Both the position numbers and the translations under genes were made by a program. Shown here piece after piece: positions 11,109-22,640 of a DNA stretch of 64,000 nucleotides (position 1 is the first letter of the stretch; the number at the start of each line of letters is the position of its first letter). Location: assembly GCA_023525975.1 (NCBI GenBank), contig CM042027.1, positions 86,336,007 through 86,400,006 on the forward strand, given 5' to 3'. This stretch comes from Smallanthus sonchifolius. Taxonomy: Eukaryota; Streptophyta; Magnoliopsida; Asterales; Asteraceae. The notes beneath the pieces were generated by a model. It did no database searches, had not been told where the DNA came from, and saw only the letters and a list, made by a program, of their open reading frames with translations.

Positions 11109-13866
11109 TTAAAAATGGGGGGCGTTTGGTGCTGTACGCTGGCTCTTCTGAGTATACCGGTCGCTATACGCCATCGTATAGAACATTACGAGGCGTATAT
11201 GTGGGATTTGACGAATAAATAACCACCGGTTTTCATTTAACCCTAAGCCCACAGCTACCGATCGAAAACCACAGTTACCGTCGGGATTTACATCCTGTAT
11301 ACGTGAAATGTAGGGATGAAACAAAGATGGAATCGAATCCTTAAAACAATTTATATTGTTAACGGCATCTTCCCCAATCATTAATGGAAACCCATGATGG
11401 GCGTTATCATCTGGTGGTTGCTTTCCTTTACCCGTCGTTGAACGACGGTGTTGAATGACTGAACTCGCTTGTCGAGAGTCCTGTGACGCAATATAGGAGC
11501 TATGTCTCGCAGGGTCACATATGCTTTGTTGGGATCCTGTGAACGAGCTGTTTCTCGTGACATCCTGTTTCCTTTGTTGTTGCTTTTTCAAAGTTGGACG
11601 ACCGCGAGTATCTTCTTGTACCATAGGCGCCTTCTTCTTACTATTGATCGGAAATACCACCCCTACGATTCTCGACAACAGACTTTTTTTGACCTGATCG
11701 GGTTGTGACATAATTTTGTTTCTCACTTGACCAAGTACTTTATCCACGTCTACATTTTCATCCTCGACAAACGACGGTTTTAGATCAAGCTTCGTCCAAA
11801 AGACGTCCACCGCATCTAGCGGGATTCTGCCACCTGTATTAAAACGAGATAGTCAGAAAAGTTTGAAATTAGATAAAACAAGATAAATATTAAAAGGTTG
11901 ACCGGACCTGTAGCTTCGATATTTGCCAGACGACAGGCACACGGCAATCCACAACTACTGAAAAGTTGGCAACCACACGTTGCATTTTGTTTCCGTATAG
12001 TTGATAACTTATACCACTCGTTTTCTAACAAATTTAAAGCTTTATGCGAAACCTTACCGTGTAGGTTATCAAACAATTCAATACTTACGTGCCTGTCCAT
12101 TTTCCTTATTAGGCTTGTTCCAAACCCATGCTGTAATTGTACATACTGATCTGTTACAATTTCATCAACAAACCCAACAAGTCTATCCAGCGAGCTGTTA
12201 GCATTTCTAATATAGCTCTTTAAGGGCGAATGCTGGCTCTCGACTCGGTTCGTGGTATGTTGACCAAAATTGAGTTTTCTGTTGGACCAGGCCGATACAA
12301 ACTTTTCTTTATATGGGTCCAACCAATTTTTTGTCACATAGTCAATAACTCCTACAAAAATAATTTAAAACCTAATAAATATTTAATATTGTAAATAAAT
12401 TAAACCATAATAATTATTTAATATTCAAAACTTACTTCCTCGTTTGGCTGCATACAGTCGTTCGTAAAGCCGGTTGAAGTTGTACTGGTATACTTCTAGC
12501 GTAGGAGACTCACACAATACCGACCAAGAATACTTGAAATTTTCCCAATCTTCGTCTGTAAACGATGCCTTGCAATGTTTTGAGATATTCTCGTGTATGT
12601 GCCACCGGCATAGGTTCTTGGAACTTTCCGGGAATATTTTGTCACACGCGTTCATAAGAGCTTTGTCCCTGTCTGTTACTATCACGCGCGGCTCCATACA
12701 CTTTTGCAACATACCTTTGATTTGCAATAGCAACCAGACGAAGTTTTCCTCCCGTTCTTTAGATATAAATGCATGAGCGACGCAGAACGACTGGTGTGTG
12801 GAGGTCACACCGACCACTTGGACAAATGGAAGTCTATACATGTTTGTTTTGTACGTTGCGTCGATCATCAAAACATGCGGGAACGCACGCCACATCTCGT
12901 AGGATTTCGGATGAACAAAGAATATCTCCTCCACGACATTTGTGACGGGATCCTCCCGGGTATAGTAGACGTAATGTTTAGAAGAAAGCAGGTGCTCCAG
13001 AACCTGCATTGGAGTTTCACCGACTCTCGTTTCGTTTTTTATCTTTTGTATTGCATTATAAATGTCCTTTTTAATGCAACTACTATCGGGGTTTTGCTCC
13101 CTTATGGTTGCCAGAATGTTTCGTGGCATCATGTTTTGCGAATACAATTTCGCCACCAAAAGTTGTTCCGACTCAGACAGTCTCCTGGCAAACGAGTGCG
13201 CCTCAAGATGTTGACTAGGATCGTGGTTATGACTGTCATCCTTCACCGTTAATTTCCAATCACCAGTATTTACTTGGTACTCTCCTTCCAATTTAAAAGG
13301 ACAACCTGTTTTCTTGCTACCGACACGTCGAACCGTGGCAGTAGATTTACGTTCGCCGTGACGGTCACACACAAGCCACACCTTGATAACCGGCTCCGAC
13401 GGGTCGTCGCCTTTTCTCCTCGATCGTCGGGTGACAATGACGTAACCATTCTCACGTCCTCTGCGGACAGCCCAATCCACCAACTGATCACGAGTCTGAA
13501 AATTCTACAACAACGGTACGGTAAAAGTTAAGAAACAACAAACTAAATGTATGCATATATATAGGAATGTTATACCTGGTCAGTTTTATACGTCACGAAG
13601 CTGTCGGTTTGTTGTGTCGGGTAAGAGTCTTCACCGTACACGAAGTCGTCCGTGGGTTGTGTAAGGTAAGAGTGTTCACCGTATACGAACTCGGGATTGC
13701 TTAGTGGCTCGTTCAAATCGGGAAGCCTTACCCGTTGATTAGAATAAACGTCGGACGAGACCTCCTCCCGGTTCACATCTTGAAATCCAGAACTTTGCGG
13801 GTTGTTTTCCAGCGACTCGTTAGAATATACCTGAAAACCGTAGTTACCATCCCACCACCAAGACAT
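11109..13866 (-). CDS. MULE transposase (FAR1-like/DDE/SWIM) with truncated OTU domain; join of four exons
   Basis: Proposed exons: 13576-13866, 12436-13495, 11908-12351 and 11109-11833, all with GT/AG borders that keep frame. Exon 1 starts MSWWWDGNYG. Exon 2 begins with a FAR1-type DNA-binding region (CPFKLEG, SHNHDPS) and runs into the MULE catalytic core: first Asp in LMIDATYKTN and second in VTDRDKALMN. Exon 3 has the probable Glu in NRVESQHSPLK and a SWIM-type CxC...C motif (CGCQLFSSCGLPCAC). Exon 4 has a linker and the opening of an OTU cysteine-protease domain (NPDGNCGFRS), which stops soon after NENRW where palindromic sequence begins, so the OTU His is missing. The transposase part looks intact. 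Cut-and-paste transposase is the family role; whether it is active is not shown. Start choice is uncertain: an in-frame ATG also lies at 13950. Confidence 0.85.
11150..11200. repeat. paired TATACG palindrome at the 3' end of the MULE gene
   Basis: The sequence ATACGCCATCGTATAG followed by ATTACGAGGCGTATA overlaps the last part of exon 4 and coincides with the point where OTU homology ends. Confidence 0.7.
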
Positions 13867-13954
13867 TGCTATAACTTTTTGAAAACCGTAAATTGTTTGA
13901 AAATTTTTGAACGATACGTTCAAATGAGAATTGTGCATGGTAAAATACACAAAA

Positions 13955-14295
13955 TTTGGCCCCTATACGCATCGTATAGCTCTATACGATGCGTATAGAC
14001 TCCTGGTCAAACCGACAACATCGTATAGGTCAATACGGTGCGGTTTAGGGTACGAGGTGACTTCTGCAACTAGTCATCCATCACATCTCTATACGCCACG
14101 TATAGACCTATACGTGGCGTATAGCGATGTGATGGATGACTAGTTGCAGAAGTCACCTCGTACCCTAAACCGCACCGTATTGACCTATACGATGCGTATA
14201 GGGGTTGGAATGTCTAGGAGTACGATGTTGTCGGGTTTGGGAAATTGTGAAGGCTATACGCATCGTATTGCCCTATACGATGCGTATATAGCCCG
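13955..14295. repeat. palindrome cluster at the 5' side of the MULE gene
   Basis: Contains paired palindromes at about 13961-14001 and 14252-14290, and the long inverted repeat at 14019-14194 between them. Beyond it, ACATG(G/T)CCCATTAG at about 14315 loosely mirrors CTAATTGGACATG at about 8650. These may be degenerate outer ends of one element, but a clear 9-bp target duplication was not found. Confidence 0.7.
14019..14194. repeat. 176-bp near-perfect inverted repeat (hairpin)
   Basis: The two 87-base arms are reverse complements around a 2-base centre at 14106-14107. By eye there is one mismatch (CATCTCTAT versus the complement of the CATCGCTAT arm). The centre itself is a TATACGCCACGTATAG / CTATACGTGGCGTATAG pair. 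It lies upstream of the MULE transposase start. Confidence 0.92.
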
Positions 14296-15540
14296 GTCCA
14301 GATAGCAATTCCCATGTCCCATTAGTAGTCCCCTAGGTTTTATCAGCTAGCGTTCAAAGTCTTTGATTGGTAAAGAAATCAGTGTTTTTTGCCAAACATT
14401 TTTTTGGTCAAATGCGTGGTTTTTTTTTTTTTTTTTTTTTTTTTTTTCTGTTTTGTGATATTTTCTGCAAAGTATGGTATTTATTTTCTTGCATTTTTGC
14501 AACTATATTGATTTTAGAAATTAACAAGAAAAGAACGATTGGAAACACAATGTGATCTAATAGGAATATATCTAGTTTTATTATAACTTTGATGATTTTA
14601 TTGTATAGTGCATACCTCTGTTTAGACAAAGAAACAAAAATAATTATTTTTCTAAGTTTCATAAGTAAAAAAAATGTCATTCTTTTTAAATTTAACCTTT
14701 AAAAAAAAATCATTCCACTGTTTATATAATCCACGTAATCGTTTGGAGTTTAAACAAAAAGGTTACCTGATGATTGAATAAACTTTCTATATCCCAAATG
14801 ATGTGAATAGATATCCTTAAATAGAATAAAAACTTACACAAAGGTACATCAAGAATGAAACAATTGCAAATAAAATACAAACAATTAACATAAAGACTAA
14901 TGTAGATCGGTGACGGATCCCGAATTTTTTTTATGAGGGTCAGATATTTTTTGGGGTTGATTGTCATCAATTAAATATTAATTTTTTCGGTCTTAGTCGG
15001 GCCGGGTCGGGTCGAGTCACACAATAAAACGATGAAAACTAACAAAATTATAAACGAACAATAATAATACGATGTTTGTCATTAGAAATGCATAATTAAA
15101 AAACAATATCCCCTATATTTGTTTTTTACAGGTTTTCATTTTTTGAAACCAAACCGTTACATCATCTATATGAACTTTTCTAAACAACTTTTTTTTTTCT
15201 CAATATAACAAACACAAACAACTATCAATTCTTTTTTAAGTAGTTAATTAGGTTTAAAATATTTAAATGGGTATTGAGTTTATTTATGGGTTTATGTTTT
15301 ATTTGGGCATATTTTGTTTAAAAGTGATTGGGTTAAACTATTAAAAGTTTGGTTTAAAAGTTTTATAATTAATATGTTACGGGTTAATTGTTATAGGGTT
15401 AAAGGTTTGGTTTAATTGGTTTTTATTTATAAAATTTATAATCCTAAAAAAATATTTCTTGAGGGTCGGTGTCAAAATTTTATGGGAGTCGATATCAAAA
15501 TTTTATGGGGGTCGCTCGGACATATACCACATATATATAT
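14296..15540. other. intergenic, AT-rich, poly-T tract
   Basis: Contains a T-run of roughly 28 bases at about 14420-14447 and otherwise AT-rich sequence with no coding signal. The part from about 15460 has two near-repeats of TCGATATCAAAATTTTATGG type sequence. Confidence 0.5.
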
Positions 15541-16222
15541 TGGGTTCCAGAGAAAACCAATAGTTAGGCGAAAACCGAGAAAACCACTAAAAAAACTAAT
15601 TTTAAACAATAATATAATAATATTTATTTTTTATTTTATTTTATTTTTATTTTTTTATAAGAGTATTAATGTAATATTACAAATTTTTATCAAAAAATTA
15701 TTTAAATATTGGCTTACATATACGTAACCCAAAGTGTTACGTATACGTAAACAGAAAACAAAAAAATTTAAAAAAATTGCGGTTACGTATACGTAACCTA
15801 TAGTATTACTCATTGTTTTAGTGGTTTTCTTGGTTTTCGCCTAACTTTGTGGTTTTCTCTTGATCCCTCCCCTACATAAATATATATATATAGGGCGAGG
15901 ATCAAGCGAAAACCACAAAATTAGACGAAAACCGAGAAAACCACTAAAAACATGTATAATACTATGGGTTACGCATACGTAACCGCAATTTTTTTTTGTT
16001 TTCTATTTACGTATACGTAACACTATGGGTTACGTATACGTAAACCCATATTTAAATGATTTTTTGGTAAAAATATGTAATATTACATTGATACTCTTAT
16101 AAAAAATAAAAATAAAATAAAATAAAAAATAAATATTATTATATTATTGGTTAAAATTGGTTTTTTTAGTGGTTTTCTCGGTTTTCGCCTAACTATGTGG
16201 TTTTTCTGGAACCCTCCCCTAT
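15541..16222. mobile_element. two MITE-like units in inverted orientation
   Basis: Unit 1 (about 15541-15873) and unit 2 (about 15889-16222) each have terminal inverted repeats built on GGGATCAAG/GGTTCCAG-AGAAAACCAC...GGCGAAAACCGAGAAAACCAC. Their outer edges read TAGGGG(C)GAGG. Interiors share TTACGTATACGTAAC palindromes and an AT-rich stretch. Unit 2 is nearly the reverse complement of unit 1, so the pair forms a foldback of about 680 bp separated by an (AT)n spacer. Non-coding; family not assigned. Confidence 0.75.
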
Positions 16223-16566
16223 ACATATAACAAAAAAAAAGTTAACGGTGTCGGCCGACCCGCCGACACCTAGGTAGGTCCGCGAATGATGTAGATTAAC
16301 ACCTGACATGTCATCAAGTATTAATATGATAATTGCGTAAAATTTAAACAAGAAATAAAAGTCGAATGGTTTTAGGGAAATAAAAACAAGTTTAAAACAA
16401 ATGAAAACTTAATTACTATTTTGTCTCTTGAATTAACGAGCGAAAGCTCGGCTTGAGCTCGATTTGGGGGGTTAAATTGAATAATATATTAAATATATGA
16501 GAAATAAATATAAAATTTACTAGGCTCGTTAGCTTAAACGATCTTAGAAGGCAAAGCTCGAGCTCA
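16223..16566. other. intergenic, no gene seen
   Basis: Short unremarkable stretch with a GC-rich inverted sequence GTGTCGGCCGACCC/GCCGACAC at about 16250-16271 and purine-rich sequence leading into the solo LTR. Confidence 0.45.
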
Positions 16567-18096
16567 GACTCTGTCACACCCCGGCCGGCGACGGATTATA
16601 AGTCGGGGCTGACACGGTTGTTCATAAGCATACGATCATCTATTAAATGTGACAATATTTATTCATCAAAATTAAACGCATCTGTTATAAGTAGAAATAG
16701 ATGATAAAGCGTTCAAACATAACATAAGTTGAATTTATATTAAAGCTAGGTCCGAAGTCTTAAGTGATCATGTAGTGTCCTCAAACTGGTGCACCTGAAA
16801 CATGTGAGTAAATGTCAACTACAAGTAGTTGGTGAGTAACATACGTTTTGACACCAAACAAAAGTTGTAAAAATATTTGAAATTTAATATGTTCAAAGCA
16901 TAACCATAGCATAAATGTGGAAACATACAAGGTTCCAAGCATACAATTCAAACCGTAGTAAATGGAAAAATTGATAAGTACAATCCCACTGATTGTGTTT
17001 TGAAAAAAATAGTAATATGGTACACATAAAACCTGCCAAGGTCTGTGTTAACTGGAATCAGATTCCCCTTTAAATAATCATGTTAGGTACTACCTTAGGC
17101 CTGGGTAGCAGGTTAATGAATGTACTGACATGAACACATGTAATGGTCGCCAAGTAGTTTAAGACATAAAGCACATAGTAAATAGCATGAGAACAATGAT
17201 ATTGAATTTGGTATGTATAGTATGTAAACATGTTCCACCCCGAGTATTTGTAAACAATAGTAAAGAGAAAGGGGGCTATGAAACTCACATGTAATGAAGC
17301 TAGTGAGTTGTACGAGTAGTAAATGATAGATAGGCTTCGTGAGGTTCCTTCACAATTAACCTACATAGTAAATTTGTATTCTAGACTCAACATACGTCTA
17401 AAGGGAATGAAAATAAGAAGTTCTAAACATAGTCGAGTTTCTAGGGATTCTTGGGATTGATTATAGGATTTGCACGAGTTCACGAGTATTGTAATAATGC
17501 TATAGAATTAATTAGCATTTCTAATTTATCGTATAAGTATTCGTAGTAATACATTAGAATTTATTTAAACAATTATTCTAAAAATAATTAGTAAATAAAT
17601 TTGATTTGGGGAAAAGATTTTAAATAACTGTTTTATGTCAATAACGGAATTATTTAAAATATTAAGAAAATTTTCTTTTACTTTAATAAAAGAGATAAAT
17701 GTAGGCTTTAAATGAATTTAATTGAATTTGCATAATTACTTATCTAAAATAATTTATTTGAATTCTTATAAGTTTAAGAATGTTTTAAATAATCATTTTT
17801 TGTCAAAATAAACATTTATATGTTTAACATTGAATTAATAATGTTTAAACAATAAGTTATAACACATTATTATTTTGTAAACAACATAATTAGATTTGTT
17901 TTACATAAATCATTTATATCGTTTATTTAGTAATTTGTAATAGGTTTCCAATAAATTAAAAGTGAGTAAAATATCATTTGACATTTCCTGTTTTATAAAA
18001 GTTTCTGATTATATTTTTTTTTTCAGATTTAAATCAAAATTTAAAATATTGTTTTATCTTTTAAAATAACCAAATAGCTTAAAACATGAAAAAAAA

Positions 18097-18182
18097 AACG
18101 GGTGGGCGCGGGACCCGAACCCGCGACCTATGTTGTGGAAACGTATGTGTTTAACCAAGTACTCTAAGCTATAAGTCTTGCT
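18097..18182 (-). other. tRNA-like sequence inside the solo LTR
   Basis: On the minus strand GGTTCGGGTCCC matches a tRNA T-loop/B-box, and TAGCTTAGAG...GGTTAAACAC resembles an A-box/D-arm. The 5' acceptor strand does not pair with the 3' CCCACCC end, so it is probably a tRNA-derived relic rather than a working tRNA gene. Confidence 0.4.
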
Positions 18183-19040
18183 AGGGACATGAATGTTTGA
18201 GCTTTAGTAAACAGTCCCAGACACTCCTCCTTCCCCAAATGTTTAACCCGAAACCCTAGCCCCTTAATTCGACCCGCAATCTCATAGATACGACCTCAAA
18301 ACGTTAGGGCTTTGATTCACGGTGTAAAGACGAGATGAAAGGTGTTCGATTTACCTAAAACGAGTGCGTGGTGAGGGAGAACGACAGGGATGTCCGAATC
18401 GAAAATCCTCGAGCTCGATGGGACTTTGGAGAGGGAATGCGATGCTAATAGATGCGTAGGAAGTTTGTAGTGAATGTTATGAACGTGTGGTACTCGGTTT
18501 TATAGGCTAATTCCATGTTAAATGCTCAAATTGGAGTCGGGTTTGATTGAGGACCGTTACGGGACGATTATGGATTAATACTCTTGATTTTCATTAAAAT
18601 GGATTATGATTGGCATTCGGAAACCGTTGTATAACGTTTATGCATGATCATTACGAGTTATTACACCCGAAATCGCTGGATTGGGATTGAAATCGACCGG
18701 TGTTGACTTTCTTGGGTCAAAGTCGACGAGGGGGGGTTCTTGTTGACTTTTCTGAAGTCAAAAGTGGTCATATTTGGTCTCTAGGGTTCAAAATTGATGT
18801 AATGGTTCAACTTGTGGGGGTTCAATGAGATTAGGGGGTTCCAAACTATAAAATGGGGATTTCAAGGCCATTAAATGGGTTTAAAATCTAATTATTCATC
18901 TTAATTATTTATAGAATGGTTTTCTATAATATTTATAAAAGTTTAAATATTATATGTTTAGTCATAAGGATTTCATAAAAGAAAGAGTTTCTATTTTTAT
19001 AAAATTATAAGGTTTGTATAAATGATTTATTTATTGTAAC

Positions 19041-19043
<3 letters not shown>

Positions 19044-19079
<36 letters not shown>
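19044..19079. repeat. (AT)n microsatellite
   Basis: Alternating AT tract within the solo LTR. Confidence 0.9.
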
Positions 19080-19083
<4 letters not shown>

Positions 19084-19294
19084 TGGTGTTCATTTCCTTG
19101 AACTTTAAATCTTTATCGTATTATTCTTTATTTTTGAAATAAAATAATTGAATGTATGTAGGTGTACTTATGAAATGAAATAGATAAATAGAATAACTTT
19201 CATTGAAATTAATAGATGAAATCATATAATAATGAAATTACAAGTGTCGGAAAAGTAAAAATATAGGTCAGAATTTCCTGTGGATTACAGACTC

Positions 19295-20650
19295 GATAAC
19301 TAAACGAGCCGTATTTTGGGCTCGGGCTCGTTAAGGCTCGACTGGTTCGAGCTTTTTACCGATCCGATATCGAGTAGCTCTCGAGCCGGCTTGATTAATT
19401 TACACCCCTAAATTTTTTTGTAAAAATTAAAAAAAATAAGAATTTATGATTTTTTTATATTTTAATTTTCGAAAAAATAAAAAAAAACAACTTTTGAAAT
19501 ATTAATTTAAAAAAAAAAATTTAAGTGTTAATTTTTTTAAAAACGTTAAAAAATTTAATTTTTTCTTTCAAACTTTTTTATGTGTTTATTTTTGAAATTT
19601 TAAATTAAAAAAATGTTAATGTTAATATCCATATAAACGTATTTAAAAAAATAAAAAATAAAAAGAAATGTCATGTAAGCATTGAAACTTGTTAAATTGG
19701 TAAATAATCTAGGATTAGAACATTACTTGAAACTTTAGTAATTTAATTGGGATAAAAAAAGTTTAAATGTCTTAACTAAAATAGTTTAAAAACTTGATTA
19801 CTATTATATAAAGTTTTTTTTAATTTTTACTCAAACGTTAATGTGTTACTTTTTTTTTTCCCTCCATAATTCCTTGTGTTCCATGAGTTGGTTAAGTTCT
19901 TTTATTTATTTTTATTGATTTTAACTATTATTTATTTACTGATTTCTTTATATAAATTCTTTTTAATTTATTATTATTTTTTTAAATATTTGTGTAGCCT
20001 TTTGTTTCTTTTGACTGTTTTTGTTTTAGGTAGTAGGTAGAAGCAAAATAAGTGTTTTTTTGAAATCTATGAAGGTGGGTGTGTGAACCAAATGAGTGTT
20101 TACCATCTTGATATGACCATTGCTTATTTGCTTGCTCTCAGACTTTTTGCAGTTCGAACAAATTTTTTTGGATTTTTATGCTTCTTATTTCTGCGAGAGA
20201 CATGATTGGAACACTAATATAAGCTAAAGACTTCGATAAATAATAAATTAATAATAAAGAAAAGTTAAGTCGTTTATTAAATTTCAAATAAACTAAATTG
20301 ATTTTTTATGCTCTACTTATGGAAGTTTCTGAGTTGAAGAAGAAATGTATGATGAGTTCATATCCAAGATGCAGAAAAAATTAAGAAGAAATTATCCAAG
20401 ATACAAAAGTACTCTTTTTTGGGTTATTGATCAAGTGTATAAAATAGTTTGGTACGTTTATGTAGCACAGGTTGATTCACATATAAATCAATTTGATACG
20501 CATATGTAACACAGTTAGTAGTTTAGTACGTATATGTAACACATGTGTTATGTATACGTAAAACCGTTGTTATGTATACGTAACAAACTTTGACTCGAAT
20601 TTTGTGTTCTAGTGTTATTTTGGATGATTTACAAAACCTAAATATTCTAG
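19295..20650. other. intergenic, AT-rich
   Basis: Homopolymer-rich DNA, at about 19400-19660 extremely AT-rich. At 20450-20600 there are several TACGTATATGTAAC / TATACGTAAC motifs like those in the MITE pair at 15.5-16.2 kb, suggesting a degraded related copy. No coding signal. Confidence 0.5.
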
Positions 20651-21600
20651 GTGTTGAATAACACATGGATTTTTTTCGGTTAGAGAGCAGCTCTAAACAA
20701 ACTTCCGACTCGAGACAATTTAAAAAAAAAAGATATTTGGATATTAGTCCAAATACATGTCCTTGCTACGTAGACGCCTCTGAGTCAGTGGATCATGTTT
20801 TGATGGAATGCAAATTCGCCTCTTCAGTTTGGGTGGGATAGCTCAAGGGTGCAACATTCCTAGCTCTAATTTAAGCTCTATTAGGTAGGTGCTCAAGGTG
20901 TCATATGTTGTATACTTTTAGAAACCGGTGAAAAAGATTTATCATGCAATTGTGGGTGCTACTCTTTGGTTTACTTGGAAGGCTAGAAACGTAAAGATTT
21001 TTAACGACAGAGAGTGCAATATTAACAAGGTGATAGAGAAGGTCAAAGTCAACTCATTAACTTGGATTAAGTTTAGATCAAAATTGGATAGTTTGGATTG
21101 GTATATGTGGGATAATATTGATCTTTTTATTTGGGTTAATTGATAGTTCCTTTTATGTGGCTAGGCAGATGATTTTTTTTTTTTGGAGTTTTTCAAGTGA
21201 TCCGTATAAATGTCCTTTTACTCTTTTAGTGTTTCTAGCAATTTTGCTAGGGCATGTGATTTTTTATATATACATGGCAGTTGGTGTTAAAAAAAACAAG
21301 TCCTTTTCGATTATGTATTTCATGGCTTGTTTGACTGCGGTTCGTGATTATGTATTATGGTTGATTGTTTTCAGAGTAATGATTGTACTTTTTTATATCC
21401 ATGCCTTCCTATTGGAGTATTGGACTTGGTCAAGATTCTACGCCGTATAGCCTTTAGTGATGATTCAAAAGTCGAAAAAGATGACTTTATTTTAAGAAAA
21501 TTACTATAGTAATTAGTTATATCGTTGTTGTGTCAAAGTTACATGTTCAAGATTTCATTAAAATAAAGAGTTTTTGGGTTTAAATTTTATTTGTGACAAA
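20650..21600 (+). mobile_element. LINE 3' fragment (zf-RVT and C-terminal tail of ORF2)
   Basis: The plus strand encodes a degenerate zinc-binding reverse-transcriptase tail (CPCYVDASESVDHVLMEC at about 20760-20810). The usual C-terminal extension follows (ATLWFTWKARNVKIFND, open at 20928-21143) and an A-rich end lies near 21598-21607. The endonuclease and RT core are absent, as in a 5'-truncated LINE. Frames are broken. Confidence 0.75.
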
Positions 21601-21609
21601 AAAAAAATG

Positions 21610-22029
21610 AGTCAAGGTTAGATCAGGAGGTTTTCTCATCTATGATGGGTTTTCTCCTAAGAGAGTAAAGATGATCGGGTGGGTTAGTGGTACGTCAGTG
21701 ATCCAAATTTTCGTTTAAAAAAAATTAGTTATATTATTAAAGTTGGTGGTCTAATGATAGAGGAAAATCTTCTAAACAATATTGAGCCAATTAGTTATAT
21801 TATTGAGAGTTTATTCGGTTTAACCTCTACACAATATTGAGACAATTGAAAATGGGTTTAAACTTTAGTACTTTACTAATGAGTATTGTTTAGTAATAAG
21901 CTTAATTGAAAATATGTTCTAATGTTTAATAGGCCTAAAATAGATAAAATGTTAATGAGTTTAAGTGTTTAACAAAATATATAGAATTTATTTATGATAT
22001 ACATAATACGTATAAAAGAATTTTAAAAA
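21610..22029. other. intergenic, no gene seen
   Basis: AT-rich sequence between the LINE tail and the Harbinger-like transposase relic. It has short internal repetitions (AATTAGTTATATTATT at about 21725 and 21790). Nothing coding is supported. Confidence 0.45.
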
Positions 22030-22410
22030 ATTTCAGGTTCCTAGGAGAGTGGGCCCTGCACATTAGCCTATGCTCGTTCGATATTCTTTCCAGTTGATTC
22101 TTGTCTTTTAGAAAAAATATATAATATCATCTTCCGTGTAAATGATTTAAAAAAGTAGCATACCTCGGATAAATGCCATCAATGAGGTAATAACCGTACC
22201 TATATCTTGTTCATCTAAACTCAAAAGACATTTCAACTGCGGTTCCACTTATGATGGTGTTGAATATTAGAGACTGATCGAGTACGTTTATGTCGTTGTT
22301 TGAACCCGCAACTCCAAACAAAGCGTGTCAAAACCATAGATTTTGTGATGTCACAGCCTCGAGTACAATTGTTGTAGCGGGATGGTCACCTCTCATGTAC
22401 TATCGGCACC
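22030..22410 (-). pseudogene. PIF/Harbinger-like transposase relic (DDE_Tnp_4 / plant transposon protein)
   Basis: Minus-strand translation gives RGDHPATTIVLEAVTSQ, then HALFGVAGSNNDINVLDQ (second catalytic Asp region), GYYLIDGIYPRYATF and, after further decay, KRQESTGKNIERA. These are hallmarks of the Harbinger-type plant transposon protein family. In-frame TGA codons and small shifts show it is dead. The N-terminal part is missing: homology stops at about 22410 where unrelated sequence begins. The element's ORF1 may be the split gene at 23632 and 33188, transcribed divergently. Confidence 0.82.
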
Positions 22411-22640
22411 ATACATTTGAGCAATTACTCCACTCCTAACGCACAAGGGGCGCAGGGTTCCACGCCCCACGTGTGCCACATCACCCTCCACGGGCCTCTC
22501 CACGACACCATACCAGAAGCCTAAGTGGTTAGTAATTGTTTGCAAAAAAGGTGGTGTCATGTAGATAGTAATGACACTCACACTCACAAAAATGGATGTA
22601 GTGGTTAATGAGTGTGGTCAGGACTAGATAGATTTATATT
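22411..22640. mobile_element. possible MITE inserted in the Harbinger-like transposase
   Basis: GC-richer non-coding block (GGCGCAGGGTTCCACGCCCC, CACGTGTGCCACATCACC) ending GTAGTGGTTAATGAGTGTGGTC. It interrupts transposase homology on the left. No clear terminal repeats or target duplication were established. Confidence 0.35.

Larger units (their letters stand above)
16572..19289. mobile_element. solo LTR with 5-bp target-site duplication GACTC
   Basis: Starts TGTCACACCCCGGCC and ends GGATTACA (TG...CA ends). The pentamer GACTC flanks it on both sides (16567-16571 and 19290-19294), and the host sequence reads smoothly across the gap. No gag, pol, PBS or second LTR occurs, so this is a solo LTR of about 2.7 kb, a length typical of Ty3-gypsy. 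It contains a tRNA-like stretch and an (AT)n microsatellite. Confidence 0.85.

Noticed and set aside
8650..14325. Clear MULE terminal inverted repeats with 9-bp target duplication
   Set aside because: Candidate ends (ATTGCTAAT and ATTAGTAGT flanks) match at only six of nine positions, which is not enough to fix the boundaries.
18097..18182. Functional tRNA gene
   Set aside because: The T-arm is convincing but the acceptor stem cannot pair, so it is called only a tRNA-like relic.
21118..21450. Open frame after the LINE tail with hydrophobic sequence
   Set aside because: It lies in the non-coding LINE 3' trailer; hydrophobic bias follows from T-rich sequence.
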